Assembly: GCF_019263745.1 (NCBI RefSeq)
Contig: NZ_CP077107.1
Span: 2,170,001-2,234,000, forward strand
Direction: 5' to 3'
From: Methanospirillum hungatei
GTDB taxonomy: Archaea > Halobacteriota > Methanomicrobia > Methanomicrobiales > Methanospirillaceae
Length of the DNA: 64,000 nucleotides
A program made the translations under genes and the position numbers. Below, piece after piece: positions 33,723 to 41,412 of this stretch. Position 1 is the stretch's first letter, and each line of letters opens with the position of its first letter. Under the pieces are notes generated by a model that had not been told where the DNA came from, ran no database searches, and saw only the letters and a program-made list of their open reading frames with translations.

Positions 33723-34951
33723 AATGCAAACCCATAGTTGGATACATCCAGTGAAATACCGCAAAATCTGTCGATATAGTCCTGGTGAATCTTCTGTGGA
33801 TTGAGATCTTCAAAGAGCTCAGGATAGAACCATTTTGCTTCGTATGCAATTGAAACCAGATAGGAGGCTCCATTGGTGATATCAAATGCGAGAACGTGAA
33901 TATTATCATTTTTCGCCGAACTGGTGACACGGAATGTATCTTTCACCAGGTCAAGACGTTCCTTGAGCGGAGTAATATTTGCATTGTATCCAGCTGTTAT
34001 GATGCTGATGATATGGTCAGGATCTTTTTGAATGGCCCATTCTGTGTCATACACCGGATAAATTCCTTCATCAAGTTCTCTTCCGATGTTCACCGCTCCA
34101 GCTATCTCTGAGTTCTCTAAGTCACCGCTTCCAACTCCCCGTGCTTTATTTCCGACAGAGTCTAACAGGACTGTTACTTTTTCATCTTCAGGAATGGCTC
34201 CCACCCTGGTCTGAATGTCATGGAGGATATCATCATGCCATTTCAGGTATTCATATGCCTTGTCTTCTTTCCCAAGGATATAACTGAGAACGAGGATACC
34301 TGATATGGTCTTTCCAGACTCCCATGATGGAAGACGAACTACGTCAATACCTGCTAATTTATTCTCTAATTCTGGATCATATGAATTACGAGTTCCGGTG
34401 TAGAAAACATCTGGCTTGAGGGCTAATATCTTCTCGGCATCCGGTTTAAAGCGGTCACCAAAAGATGGCAGGTTACATAACTCTGGAAAGAACGTAGGAT
34501 ATTTGGCAATTGCATCATCAATACCAATTATTTTATCTGCAGCTCCAAGGACACGAACAATTTCTGCATATTTTGTGTAGGATACTACGATTGATTCAAC
34601 AGGCAGGGTGACAGAACTATCCTGTCCGTCAATATCAACATAATGCAATTTTGTCGCCGTATGATCCATAATTGCCTGGATCTGCTTGATGTCGTCTTCA
34701 GATATTACTCCATCCAAATTTGCATCTGCAAGAATCGTCTTCTCTTTATTTCCGGCAATTATTCCATTAATGTAGTCAATGTCCTGTTCATCTATCACCA
34801 GATCTCCATTCGCATTTCCATACACCGTAAGGGTAATAGATGACATCTTGTCCCCGAAATCCTGCGATGATGCATCAACTGCTCCGAATATCAATCCTAA
34901 TACCATCAATGCGACAAGAAGTCGAGCTCTCAAAACAATTTTTTTTGACAT
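33719..34951 (-). CDS. dockerin-bearing periplasmic binding protein of an ABC importer
   Basis: The protein has 410 residues. A signal peptide or anchor (residues 8-27) is followed by a type I dockerin-like pair of calcium loops: NANGDLVIDEQD (46-57) and DANLDGVISEDD (76-87). The rest (about 115-400) is an iron/cobalamin-type binding protein: VVSYTKYAEIVRVLGAADKI, ALKPDVFYTG and VTVLLDSVGN. It captures the ligand outside the membrane. The dockerin may tether it to a cohesin-bearing surface partner. It is the first gene of the operon; a TATA-like ATTATAATATA lies at 34977-34987. Confidence 0.88.
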   Translation of the reverse strand: MSKKIVLRARLLVALMVLGLIFGAVDASSQDFGDKMSSITLTVYGNANGDLVIDEQDIDYINGIIAGNKEKTILADANLDGVISEDDIKQIQAIMDHTATKLHYVDIDGQDSSVTLPVESIVVSYTKYAEIVRVLGAADKIIGIDDAIAKYPTFFPELCNLPSFGDRFKPDAEKILALKPDVFYTGTRNSYDPELENKLAGIDVVRLPSWESGKTISGILVLSYILGKEDKAYEYLKWHDDILHDIQTRVGAIPEDEKVTVLLDSVGNKARGVGSGDLENSEIAGAVNIGRELDEGIYPVYDTEWAIQKDPDHIISIITAGYNANITPLKERLDLVKDTFRVTSSAKNDNIHVLAFDITNGASYLVSIAYEAKWFYPELFEDLNPQKIHQDYIDRFCGISLDVSNYGFAL

Positions 34952-34976
34952 AGATCAATATAATTTTGGCAAGTGG

Positions 34977-34987
34977 TATATTATAAT
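34977..34987 (-). promoter_or_regulatory. TATA-like box of the dockerin/ABC importer operon
   Basis: On the minus strand the sequence reads ATTATAATATA, about 30 bases before the ATG at 34951. The mRNA leader would be only a few bases. Confidence 0.45.
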
Positions 34988-35056
34988 GTTCCTGTCTGAA
35001 TAACCTGTCACAAAAAGGAAACGGCCAAATGAAAGACGAATAAAACAAACCGAATC

Positions 35057-35067
35057 ATTAAATATAT
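35057..35067 (+). promoter_or_regulatory. TATA-like box of the sensor-kinase gene
   Basis: ATTAAATATAT lies about 35-43 bases before the ATG at 35100. There is no Shine-Dalgarno sequence; instead TCCTCCTAC, the complement of one, is at 35079-35087, so translation may be leaderless or nearly so. Confidence 0.4.
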
Positions 35068-35099
35068 GTTTATAGAAATTCCTCCTACATACTACTGAT

Positions 35100-37820
35100 A
35101 TGTCCCCCCATCCTCTCCGTGTACTCTATGTTGATGATGAAGAATATCTCCTTGATCTCGCCAAAATTTTTCTTGAGCGAACAAAGGAATTCATCGTAGA
35201 TACATGTACCTCTGCCGTTAAAGCGTTGGATATGTTACATCATACTCCATTTGATGCGATTATTTCCGATTACCAGATGCCGGAAATGGACGGCATAGAA
35301 TTTCTCATTCAGGTGCGGGCAGAGATCGGAGATATTCCTTTTATTCTCTTTACCGGAAAAGGGAGAGAAGAGGTAGTCATCAGGGCTATTGATAACGGAG
35401 TAGACTTTTATCTTCAAAAAGGGGGGGATCCGAAATCCCAGTTTTCTGAACTCGTGCATAAAATAAAAAAATCTGTCGAGAGAATTCAGGCCGTCAGGGC
35501 ACTTGCAGAGAACGAAGAGCGAATGAGGCTTGCTCTTGACGGAGCAAAGGAAGGTCACTGGGATGTGAATATAGTGACCGGGAAGACCTATATCAGTCCC
35601 CGGGCCTGTGAGATGCTTGGATACCCTCAGGATGAGTTGCAGGAAATATTGGGTTTTAATCGAAGATCAATTATTCATCCTGAAGATATTTCGAAGACTG
35701 AACAGATAATGAAGGACTATTTTCAGGGAAAAACAGGGTTCTTTCAAGTTGAACAACGCCTCCGGATGAAATGCGGAGAATGGAAATGGATGCTGGTCAG
35801 GGGGAAAGTAATAGAATATGACGAGAATCATCACCCTGTCCGGTTTGTTGGGACATATACCGATATAACTGAACAAAAACAAGTTGAAGCAGAACTTCTT
35901 CTTGCAAAAAAAGACTGGGAAACAATATTTCGTGCGGTTGGAAATCCGACATTCATCCTTGATGTGGACCATACCATCATTGATGCAAATGAAGCTGTTC
36001 TTCAAATGACCGGAAAGTCTCTTGAAGAGATAAAGGGGCTCAAATGCTGGAATATATTCCATGATCCAAATGGTACGTCTCATCCATTTGGTTGTCCACT
36101 TGAGAAGATGAGATCTTCAGGGATAATGGAGACCGTGACCATCGATGCTGAAATATTTAATAAAACACTCATGGTCTCCTGCACTCCTGTAGTTGATGAG
36201 TCCGGTAACATAATTAAGGCTATTCATATCGCTACGGATGTGACAGAAAACATCCATCTTGAACGATATCTTCAGGAAAACAGGGATTACCTAAACCAGA
36301 TATTTACTTCAGTCAGGGAGGGTATTGTCATCGTCGATGCTTATACTCATGAAATACTTGACATCAATCCTGCAGCAGCTCAGATGATTGGTGCTCCCAA
36401 AGAAGAAATTATTCTTCAGCGTTACCATAATTATTTTTTTTCTTCAGATTGTGAAAAATGTCCAATCACTGATCTTATGCCGAAAATCGATAATTCTGAA
36501 CAGGTGCTGATTACTACAGAAGGTAGGAAAATCCCAATAATTAAATATGCAGTTCCTTTTTCTTTCCATGGAAGAGAATGTCTTCTCGTAACATTTATTG
36601 ACAATTCTGAACGTGAAAAAATCTATTTTGATCTTTTGGGAGCATATCGACAACTATCAGATGCGAAAGAAGAACTAAAATCACAATATGATGATCTGGT
36701 AACTCTTCAGAATTCTTTACAAGCAAGTGAAATAAAGTATCGATCAATCATCGAGACAACACCAAATATCATATGGGATCTCTCTTTGGATGGAATAATA
36801 TCATATATCAATCCCCAATGTCAGGACGTCCTTGGGTATACTGCAGAAGAATTAATCGGACTGCCGATTATCTCGCTGATTCCTCCTGATAATCAAGATG
36901 ATGCCAGATATTATTTGATTAACCGACCATCACACGATCCCAATATTATTACTCTGGATCTCCCGTTCATCCACAAAAATGGAAGTGTTGTAATCCTGAA
37001 CATCCGTTCTTCACATATCGTTGACATGTATGGGGAGCAAGGGGGGTATCGATGTGTTGCACTCGATATTACTGATCTCATTCATTCGAAACACGAGTTG
37101 GAGGAGAAAAATCGTCAGGTTGAGCAATTAATAGAGCAAAAAACCCTCTTTTTATACCAGTTGGCTCATGACTTACGGACCCCGCTGACTCCGATAATCG
37201 GGATGGGACCTTTGTTACTTGATTCAGTTTCCGATTCAGACACCCGGGATTATGTCCGGATTTTTTTAGACAATATTTCGTACCTCTGGAAGATGATCGA
37301 AGAGATCCTGGTTCATGTCCAGTTAAACAGTATGTATTCCCTTGATACTGTAGAGCCATGTAATCTTCATACTCTCATTGACGATGCAATAACCTCAAAT
37401 CAGCATTTGGCTCAACAAAATGAGTTAATCATTGAAAACAATGTAGACTCAGATCTTGTCATCCCAGTGTTAAAATTATACACCGACCTGGCTTTTCGTA
37501 ATATCATCAATAATGCGGTAAAGTACAATGTCCCCAAAGGAAAAGTGACAATATCCGCATCAGTCCAGGAGCATGATCTCATCATCTCAATTTCAGATAC
37601 TGGAGTTGGTATCCCAAAAGCGATACAGGACAAAATTTGGGACGAGTTATTTACCGGAGATATTTCACGCAAAGATCCATTGTCAAAAGGATTAGGTCTA
37701 CCTATTGCAAAAAAAATAATTGAACTTCAAAACGGATCAATTGGAGTGATCAGCGACGGTCATTTAACTGGTTCTACGTTTCTCATTCGGTTACCCTATA
37801 ATGGTTATAATGGGGAATGA
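35100..37820 (+). CDS. cytoplasmic hybrid sensor histidine kinase (REC, four PAS-like domains, kinase)
   Basis: The protein has 906 residues and no membrane segment. The order is: receiver domain (about 6-120, phosphoacceptor Asp57 in IISDYQMPEMDG), PAS domains at about 138-265, 280-390, 400-505 and 555-675, then a HisKA helix with His in LAHDLRTPLTPI (near 690) and HATPase motifs NNAVKYN, DTGVGIP and GLGLPIAKKI. The second and third PAS domains carry Cys/His groups (CWNIFHD ... FGCPLEKM, and SDCEKCPI), a pattern seen in many methanogen PAS proteins and possibly a cofactor site. It can receive a phosphate and send one on; its partner is unknown. It is divergent from the importer operon. Confidence 0.92.
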   Translation: MSPHPLRVLYVDDEEYLLDLAKIFLERTKEFIVDTCTSAVKALDMLHHTPFDAIISDYQMPEMDGIEFLIQVRAEIGDIPFILFTGKGREEVVIRAIDNGVDFYLQKGGDPKSQFSELVHKIKKSVERIQAVRALAENEERMRLALDGAKEGHWDVNIVTGKTYISPRACEMLGYPQDELQEILGFNRRSIIHPEDISKTEQIMKDYFQGKTGFFQVEQRLRMKCGEWKWMLVRGKVIEYDENHHPVRFVGTYTDITEQKQVEAELLLAKKDWETIFRAVGNPTFILDVDHTIIDANEAVLQMTGKSLEEIKGLKCWNIFHDPNGTSHPFGCPLEKMRSSGIMETVTIDAEIFNKTLMVSCTPVVDESGNIIKAIHIATDVTENIHLERYLQENRDYLNQIFTSVREGIVIVDAYTHEILDINPAAAQMIGAPKEEIILQRYHNYFFSSDCEKCPITDLMPKIDNSEQVLITTEGRKIPIIKYAVPFSFHGRECLLVTFIDNSEREKIYFDLLGAYRQLSDAKEELKSQYDDLVTLQNSLQASEIKYRSIIETTPNIIWDLSLDGIISYINPQCQDVLGYTAEELIGLPIISLIPPDNQDDARYYLINRPSHDPNIITLDLPFIHKNGSVVILNIRSSHIVDMYGEQGGYRCVALDITDLIHSKHELEEKNRQVEQLIEQKTLFLYQLAHDLRTPLTPIIGMGPLLLDSVSDSDTRDYVRIFLDNISYLWKMIEEILVHVQLNSMYSLDTVEPCNLHTLIDDAITSNQHLAQQNELIIENNVDSDLVIPVLKLYTDLAFRNIINNAVKYNVPKGKVTISASVQEHDLIISISDTGVGIPKAIQDKIWDELFTGDISRKDPLSKGLGLPIAKKIIELQNGSIGVISDGHLTGSTFLIRLPYNGYNGE

Positions 37821-37935
37821 AAAATCAAATATTGAAACTGATACTTCACTTGGAATCATTTTTTCGTGATTTCATACTCCATAAACAAAACAATAATCAC
37901 TCTAATCATGACTCCCCCCAAACTCATGATGGCAC

Positions 37936-38712
37936 ATGAGATATTTATGTTTCATTTTTCTGATATCAGTAATTTTTATATCAATATCCTCCGCTTCTCC
38001 GCTCACGGTTCATTATCTGGATGTTGGACAAGGAGATTCAGCCCTTATTGAACATAACAATCATACCATGCTTATCGATGCCGGAACTCTGGATGCTGGT
38101 CCAACGATTCTTTCTTATCTCCAGAGCCGTGGGATTACATACCTTGACGTGATGGTATCGAGCCATCCCCACTCTGATCACATCGGGGGTATGGTGGATG
38201 TTCTCAATGAGATTCCTGTCCAATTATTCGTAGATAATGGGGCTACTCATACCACTCCGGTGTACAGGGATCTGGAAAAAGTTCTGGTCAAGAAACAGAT
38301 TCCCTATGCCACCGCAGGAAGGGGTGATGTAATTCCCTTTACTGATGATGTTCATATTGAGGTAACACATCCAGATTATCTCTCTGATGATATGAATGAA
38401 GATTCCCTGGCTCTTCTTCTCACCTATGGAGATGCCACCCTTTTCTTCCCCGGAGATTGTGAGCAGTGTGATGCTACAGCTGATGTGGTGAAACTCGCTC
38501 ATCATGGCTCAAAAGGTTCAGCATCACGGGGATTATTACACAATGACTATCCACAAGATGTTATCATCTCTCTTGGCCGAAACAATGACTATCATTATCC
38601 TGCTCCTTCAACCATGAATGCTTTGACAAAAGCCGGGATTTCAGTTCACCGGACAGACCTTGAAGGAACGATTGTTTTAAAGACTGATGGGAAGAGATAC
38701 TGGTTTGTGTAA
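37936..38712 (+). CDS. secreted MBL-fold hydrolase, ComEC C-terminal type
   Basis: The protein has 258 residues. A signal peptide (1-20) is followed by a metallo-beta-lactamase fold: VHYLDVGQGDSALIEH, SSHPHSDHIGGMVDVL (metal motif), FPGDCE and LAHHGSKGSAS. This is the form found at the end of the DNA-uptake protein ComEC and also alone; relatives are thought to be nucleases. It heads a three-gene operon with the DUF3006 and ArsC-like genes. Confidence 0.9.
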   Translation: MRYLCFIFLISVIFISISSASPLTVHYLDVGQGDSALIEHNNHTMLIDAGTLDAGPTILSYLQSRGITYLDVMVSSHPHSDHIGGMVDVLNEIPVQLFVDNGATHTTPVYRDLEKVLVKKQIPYATAGRGDVIPFTDDVHIEVTHPDYLSDDMNEDSLALLLTYGDATLFFPGDCEQCDATADVVKLAHHGSKGSASRGLLHNDYPQDVIISLGRNNDYHYPAPSTMNALTKAGISVHRTDLEGTIVLKTDGKRYWFV

Positions 38713-38713
38713 G

Positions 38714-38941
38714 ATGGTGCTGGCAACAGTTGACCGGATTGAAGATGATGTTATGGTACTTGTAACTCATACCGAATCGGTCCAGGAGATCCTTCTCCCC
38801 CGGATATTGTTTGAGAATATTTATGAGGGTGATGTCGTCCGGGTAGTTGCGGAGAAAGATGAGGATGGGAAGGAGGAGATTGAGAAGCAGATTGGGGAGA
38901 TGAGGAAAGAAATTAATGTTACCTCTATGAGAAACATATGA
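38714..38941 (+). CDS. DUF3006 small protein
   Basis: The protein has 75 residues and resembles DUF3006: ATVDRIEDDVMVLV at the start, LLPRILFENIYEGDVVRVVA in the middle and a charged helix at the end. Such proteins are often encoded beside ComEC-type MBL hydrolases, and their role is unknown. ATG 38714 lies one base after the stop of the MBL gene. A longer frame from 38687 would overlap that gene. Confidence 0.8.
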   Translation: MVLATVDRIEDDVMVLVTHTESVQEILLPRILFENIYEGDVVRVVAEKDEDGKEEIEKQIGEMRKEINVTSMRNI

Positions 38942-38944
38942 TTG

Positions 38945-39364
38945 ATGAAACGGAAAGTCCTCTTTATTTGTACCCATAACTCTGCCCGTTCACAGATGGC
39001 TGAAGGATATGTAAATGCCCGGTATAGTGATCGGTATGAAGGGTTTAGTGCCGGGACCGAGGTAACCAGAGTCCATCCTCTGGCAATCAGAGTCATGAAT
39101 GAGATAGGCATTGATATCAGTCATCAGAAGTCAAAGGAACTTGAGGGATTCTTTGACTATGAGATTGACACAGTTGTTACGGTATGTGATGGTGCAAATG
39201 CTGTCTGCCCCATGTTCCCAGGTGCAAAAGAGACGATCCATGTCAGCTTCCCGGATCCATCATCCGCAACCGGAACTGAAGATATACAACTGGAGATGTT
39301 TCGTAGGGTGCGGGATGACATTTTGTCCTTTATTGACCAACAGTTTGGAAAAAAAGATACATAA
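38945..39364 (+). CDS. arsC: ArsC-type arsenate reductase / low-molecular-weight phosphatase
   Basis: The protein has 139 residues. The phosphatase-type loop CTHNSARSQMAEG (CX5R) is near residue 8 and VTVCDGANAVCPMFPG (near 79) supplies further Cys residues as in thioredoxin-coupled ArsC, with the acid Asp in FPDPS. Arsenate reduction is the likely role, but no ars transporter or ArsR lies in the window. ATG 38945 starts 3 bases after the DUF3006 stop; a TTG just before it is less likely. Confidence 0.88.
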   Translation: MKRKVLFICTHNSARSQMAEGYVNARYSDRYEGFSAGTEVTRVHPLAIRVMNEIGIDISHQKSKELEGFFDYEIDTVVTVCDGANAVCPMFPGAKETIHVSFPDPSSATGTEDIQLEMFRRVRDDILSFIDQQFGKKDT

Positions 39365-39814
39365 TAGATATCAGTTCTCTCTATTTTAAACTGAATTCTT
39401 TTTATTCTTTGAGCGAGGTATTCCTTCTTTATAATTATCAGGTAATGATTAATTTCATACTCATTTCATATTAGTGAGACCTGTCTATATCAATAAAAAA
39501 TTTCGTTAGACAATGCCAAGCTTGTTTTTCCTGAGATCAGATATTCTCGTATATCTGATGTTAAATATAGAATAGACTTTTAAATGATGCCCGATTTTAA
39601 TTATATTTCTCCCCTGATGTATTTTTTGGACGGTTTATTTTGAGAAGGGAAAGTTACTCATGATTATTCTGCGAAATTGAGTAATATTAGGATAAATTTG
39701 CTATAAAAATAAAAATTGAGTGTATTTTCTAAAAATATCCTGCATAAATTATTTAAATAAGCAATCTGACGATCAAAAGGATAATTGATATCCATTTCAG
39801 ATGAAAAGTATTAT
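39365..39814. other. AT-rich intergenic region with one hairpin
   Basis: About 450 bases without a convincing gene. It is visibly AT-rich with several T-runs. ATCAGATAT (39536-39544) and ATATCTGAT (39551-39559) form a perfect 9-bp hairpin with a 6-base loop. ATTATTTAAATAA near 39749-39761 may be the promoter of the lipoprotein gene that follows. Confidence 0.6.
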
Positions 39815-40294
39815 ATGGCAAAGAATGTTCTTTTGACCAGCACAATCCGCTCTCATATGAGAAATGTATTATATACAATGATTTTTATTATCCTTGTGAG
39901 TAGCACTTTATTGTCTGCCGGGTGTTCATCACTCATTCAATCAGATGATATCGCTTTTATGGGCTCTCTGAAAGAATTTCAAAATGAATCTGTGACGAAT
40001 ATCAAACTCATAAACGAGGATGTTAATCTAAAAGATTGGGATGCTGTCCGGACAGACCTCAGTGCGTATCAAAGCGTGATTAAAACGAAAATTATCGATT
40101 TAAATGAGATGGAGGTCTCAGAACGACTCATCCCAATACGGGAGAAGGCGGTGATGGCTCTTGAGAAAGAAGAAAAGATCCTCCAATCAATTCAAAATCT
40201 GTCTGAGCTCAATGAGTCAGTCATCTCAGATCTTGCAGGAGATTATCTCTCAAATATTATTGAGGCTGCAATCAAGTCGGTAATTTCTGGATAA
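39815..40294 (+). CDS. lipoprotein of unknown function
   Basis: The protein has about 159 residues. A hydrophobic segment (VLYTMIFIILVSSTLL) ends in a lipobox-like LLSAGC|SS, so the Cys is probably lipid-modified and the protein anchored outside the membrane. The mature part is helical and acidic, without a known domain. The start is uncertain: ATG 39815 (MAKNVLL) is listed; ATG 39857 (MRNVLYT) would leave a normal short signal peptide. Confidence 0.7.
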   Translation: MAKNVLLTSTIRSHMRNVLYTMIFIILVSSTLLSAGCSSLIQSDDIAFMGSLKEFQNESVTNIKLINEDVNLKDWDAVRTDLSAYQSVIKTKIIDLNEMEVSERLIPIREKAVMALEKEEKILQSIQNLSELNESVISDLAGDYLSNIIEAAIKSVISG

Positions 40295-40621
40295 TACCAT
40301 TTTTTATAAATATAGAATTCACTACACTATCTTTTAAACCAGATAAAGCCGTTCACATGGTGAATACATATTCCAGAAAAGGGGTTCGACTCTTTTTCAA
40401 AGCTCTGGATCTCCTCCACTCGAAGGGGATTGATGTTGTTGCATCATGTCCTGTCAGAACAATTACAAATAACAGTAGAAAGTTTGACTCAAACCCCGAT
40501 ACAGGTTCCTGTTGATCCACAAGCGGCACGGGCAATAGCCACTAACCCTTCTGTGCCTGGATTCTGTCTCTAATGACATAAAGCCCGGACAATGGTACCG
40601 GTTCCTGATAATAAAAAAAGT
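40295..40621. other. intergenic region without a recognisable gene
   Basis: About 330 bases. A short plus-strand frame from 40358 (about 50 codons) and a 60-codon minus-strand frame exist but have no family resemblance and no good ribosome site. The A7 tract at 40613-40619 belongs to the histone terminator. Nothing else stands out. Confidence 0.5.
40613..40619 (-). terminator. oligo-T terminator after the histone gene
   Basis: Seven T residues on the minus strand, 3-9 bases after the histone stop codon, typical of archaeal termination. Confidence 0.55.
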
Positions 40622-40831
40622 TTATTCGAATTTCTCTGCAGCAATCTCAATGTCTTCTGCTTTAAGAGTCTTTCTGCCTGCATGACCTGCAAGTTTTACT
40701 GCTTCCTTGACAAGGTCACCGATAAACTCTTCTGCCTTCTCTGCAAGGATGACTGATGCATCTGCACCGACACGCTCAGCACCACTGTTTTTTGCAATCC
40801 GTGCGACTGCTGCAATTGGTAAATCTGCCAT
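40622..40831 (-). CDS. archaeal histone
   Basis: A 69-residue histone-fold protein: ADLPIAAVARIAKNSGAERV, then SVILAEKAEEFIGDLVKEAV and GRKTLKAEDIEIAAEKF. It packages DNA as in other Euryarchaeota. ATG 40831 is chosen because it gives the standard histone start and length; the longer frame adds 29 unrelated residues. The gene is monocistronic with a TATA box about 35 bases upstream. Confidence 0.95.
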   Translation of the reverse strand: MADLPIAAVARIAKNSGAERVGADASVILAEKAEEFIGDLVKEAVKLAGHAGRKTLKAEDIEIAAEKFE

Positions 40832-40860
40832 AATTATTACCCATTTATCATAACGAACCA

Positions 40861-40873
40861 TAAATATAAAAAC
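40861..40873 (-). promoter_or_regulatory. TATA box of the histone gene
   Basis: On the minus strand the sequence reads GTTTTTATATTTA, centred about 35 bases before the histone ATG, giving a leader of about 10 bases with GGGT as ribosome site. Confidence 0.55.
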
Positions 40874-41121
40874 TTCACCCAAAAATCTCATAATTTTGGC
40901 CCAAGATCCTGTTTTCATTCTGTATTGGGTGCACTACCAACTGCTATCCGGCTCACCTGTGCATATCCCAGTACATCCTATCTCATACGGTAAAACAAAA
41001 TCCATAATAATGGCGATATTACGTAAATAGTGGCAATATATTCTGGATTCATGAAAATAGTCCCCCTGGGAGATGGATACACTCCGGAGATTATGATGTC
41101 CGGAAGAATAGGTTTCTATAT

Positions 41122-41385
41122 ATGGCCCCATTGGATGTTAATGGTCATTTAATCGCTATAATAAGAATAATTTTTGAATATGATCGTATTGGTAGGAAGA
41201 GTGTGATGGATAAGATGGTTGACTCGTGTCTCCGGGGAATGAACGCATATAATCAGACCGAAATTGATACCTCATTATTAAACCAGGATGACACGCCCAA
41301 CAGGATACCATCGGGCACTTATGGGACCTGGCTACGCCAACGGCTTGAATTGTTCGTAGATGGTCGAACAATTCTCTCCAATTAA
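41122..41385 (+). CDS. small hypothetical reading frame
   Basis: An 87-residue open frame in the gap between the histone and the K+/H+ antiporter genes. It has no recognisable domain, membrane segment or convincing ribosome site. Internal ATGs (for example 41206) would shorten it. It could be a small orphan gene, a relic or chance; the 290 bases before it also hold nothing recognisable. Confidence 0.3.
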   Translation: MAPLDVNGHLIAIIRIIFEYDRIGRKSVMDKMVDSCLRGMNAYNQTEIDTSLLNQDDTPNRIPSGTYGTWLRQRLELFVDGRTILSN

Positions 41386-41412
41386 GATAATTTTCATGTC
41401 ATCTGATAATGA

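Noticed and set aside
40376-40400. GGGGTTCGACTC resembling a tRNA T-arm
   Set aside because: The stem would be mostly G-U pairs and no acceptor, D or anticodon arms can be built around it.
40353-40535. Short frames on both strands between lipoprotein and histone
   Set aside because: No motif, ribosome site or family resemblance.
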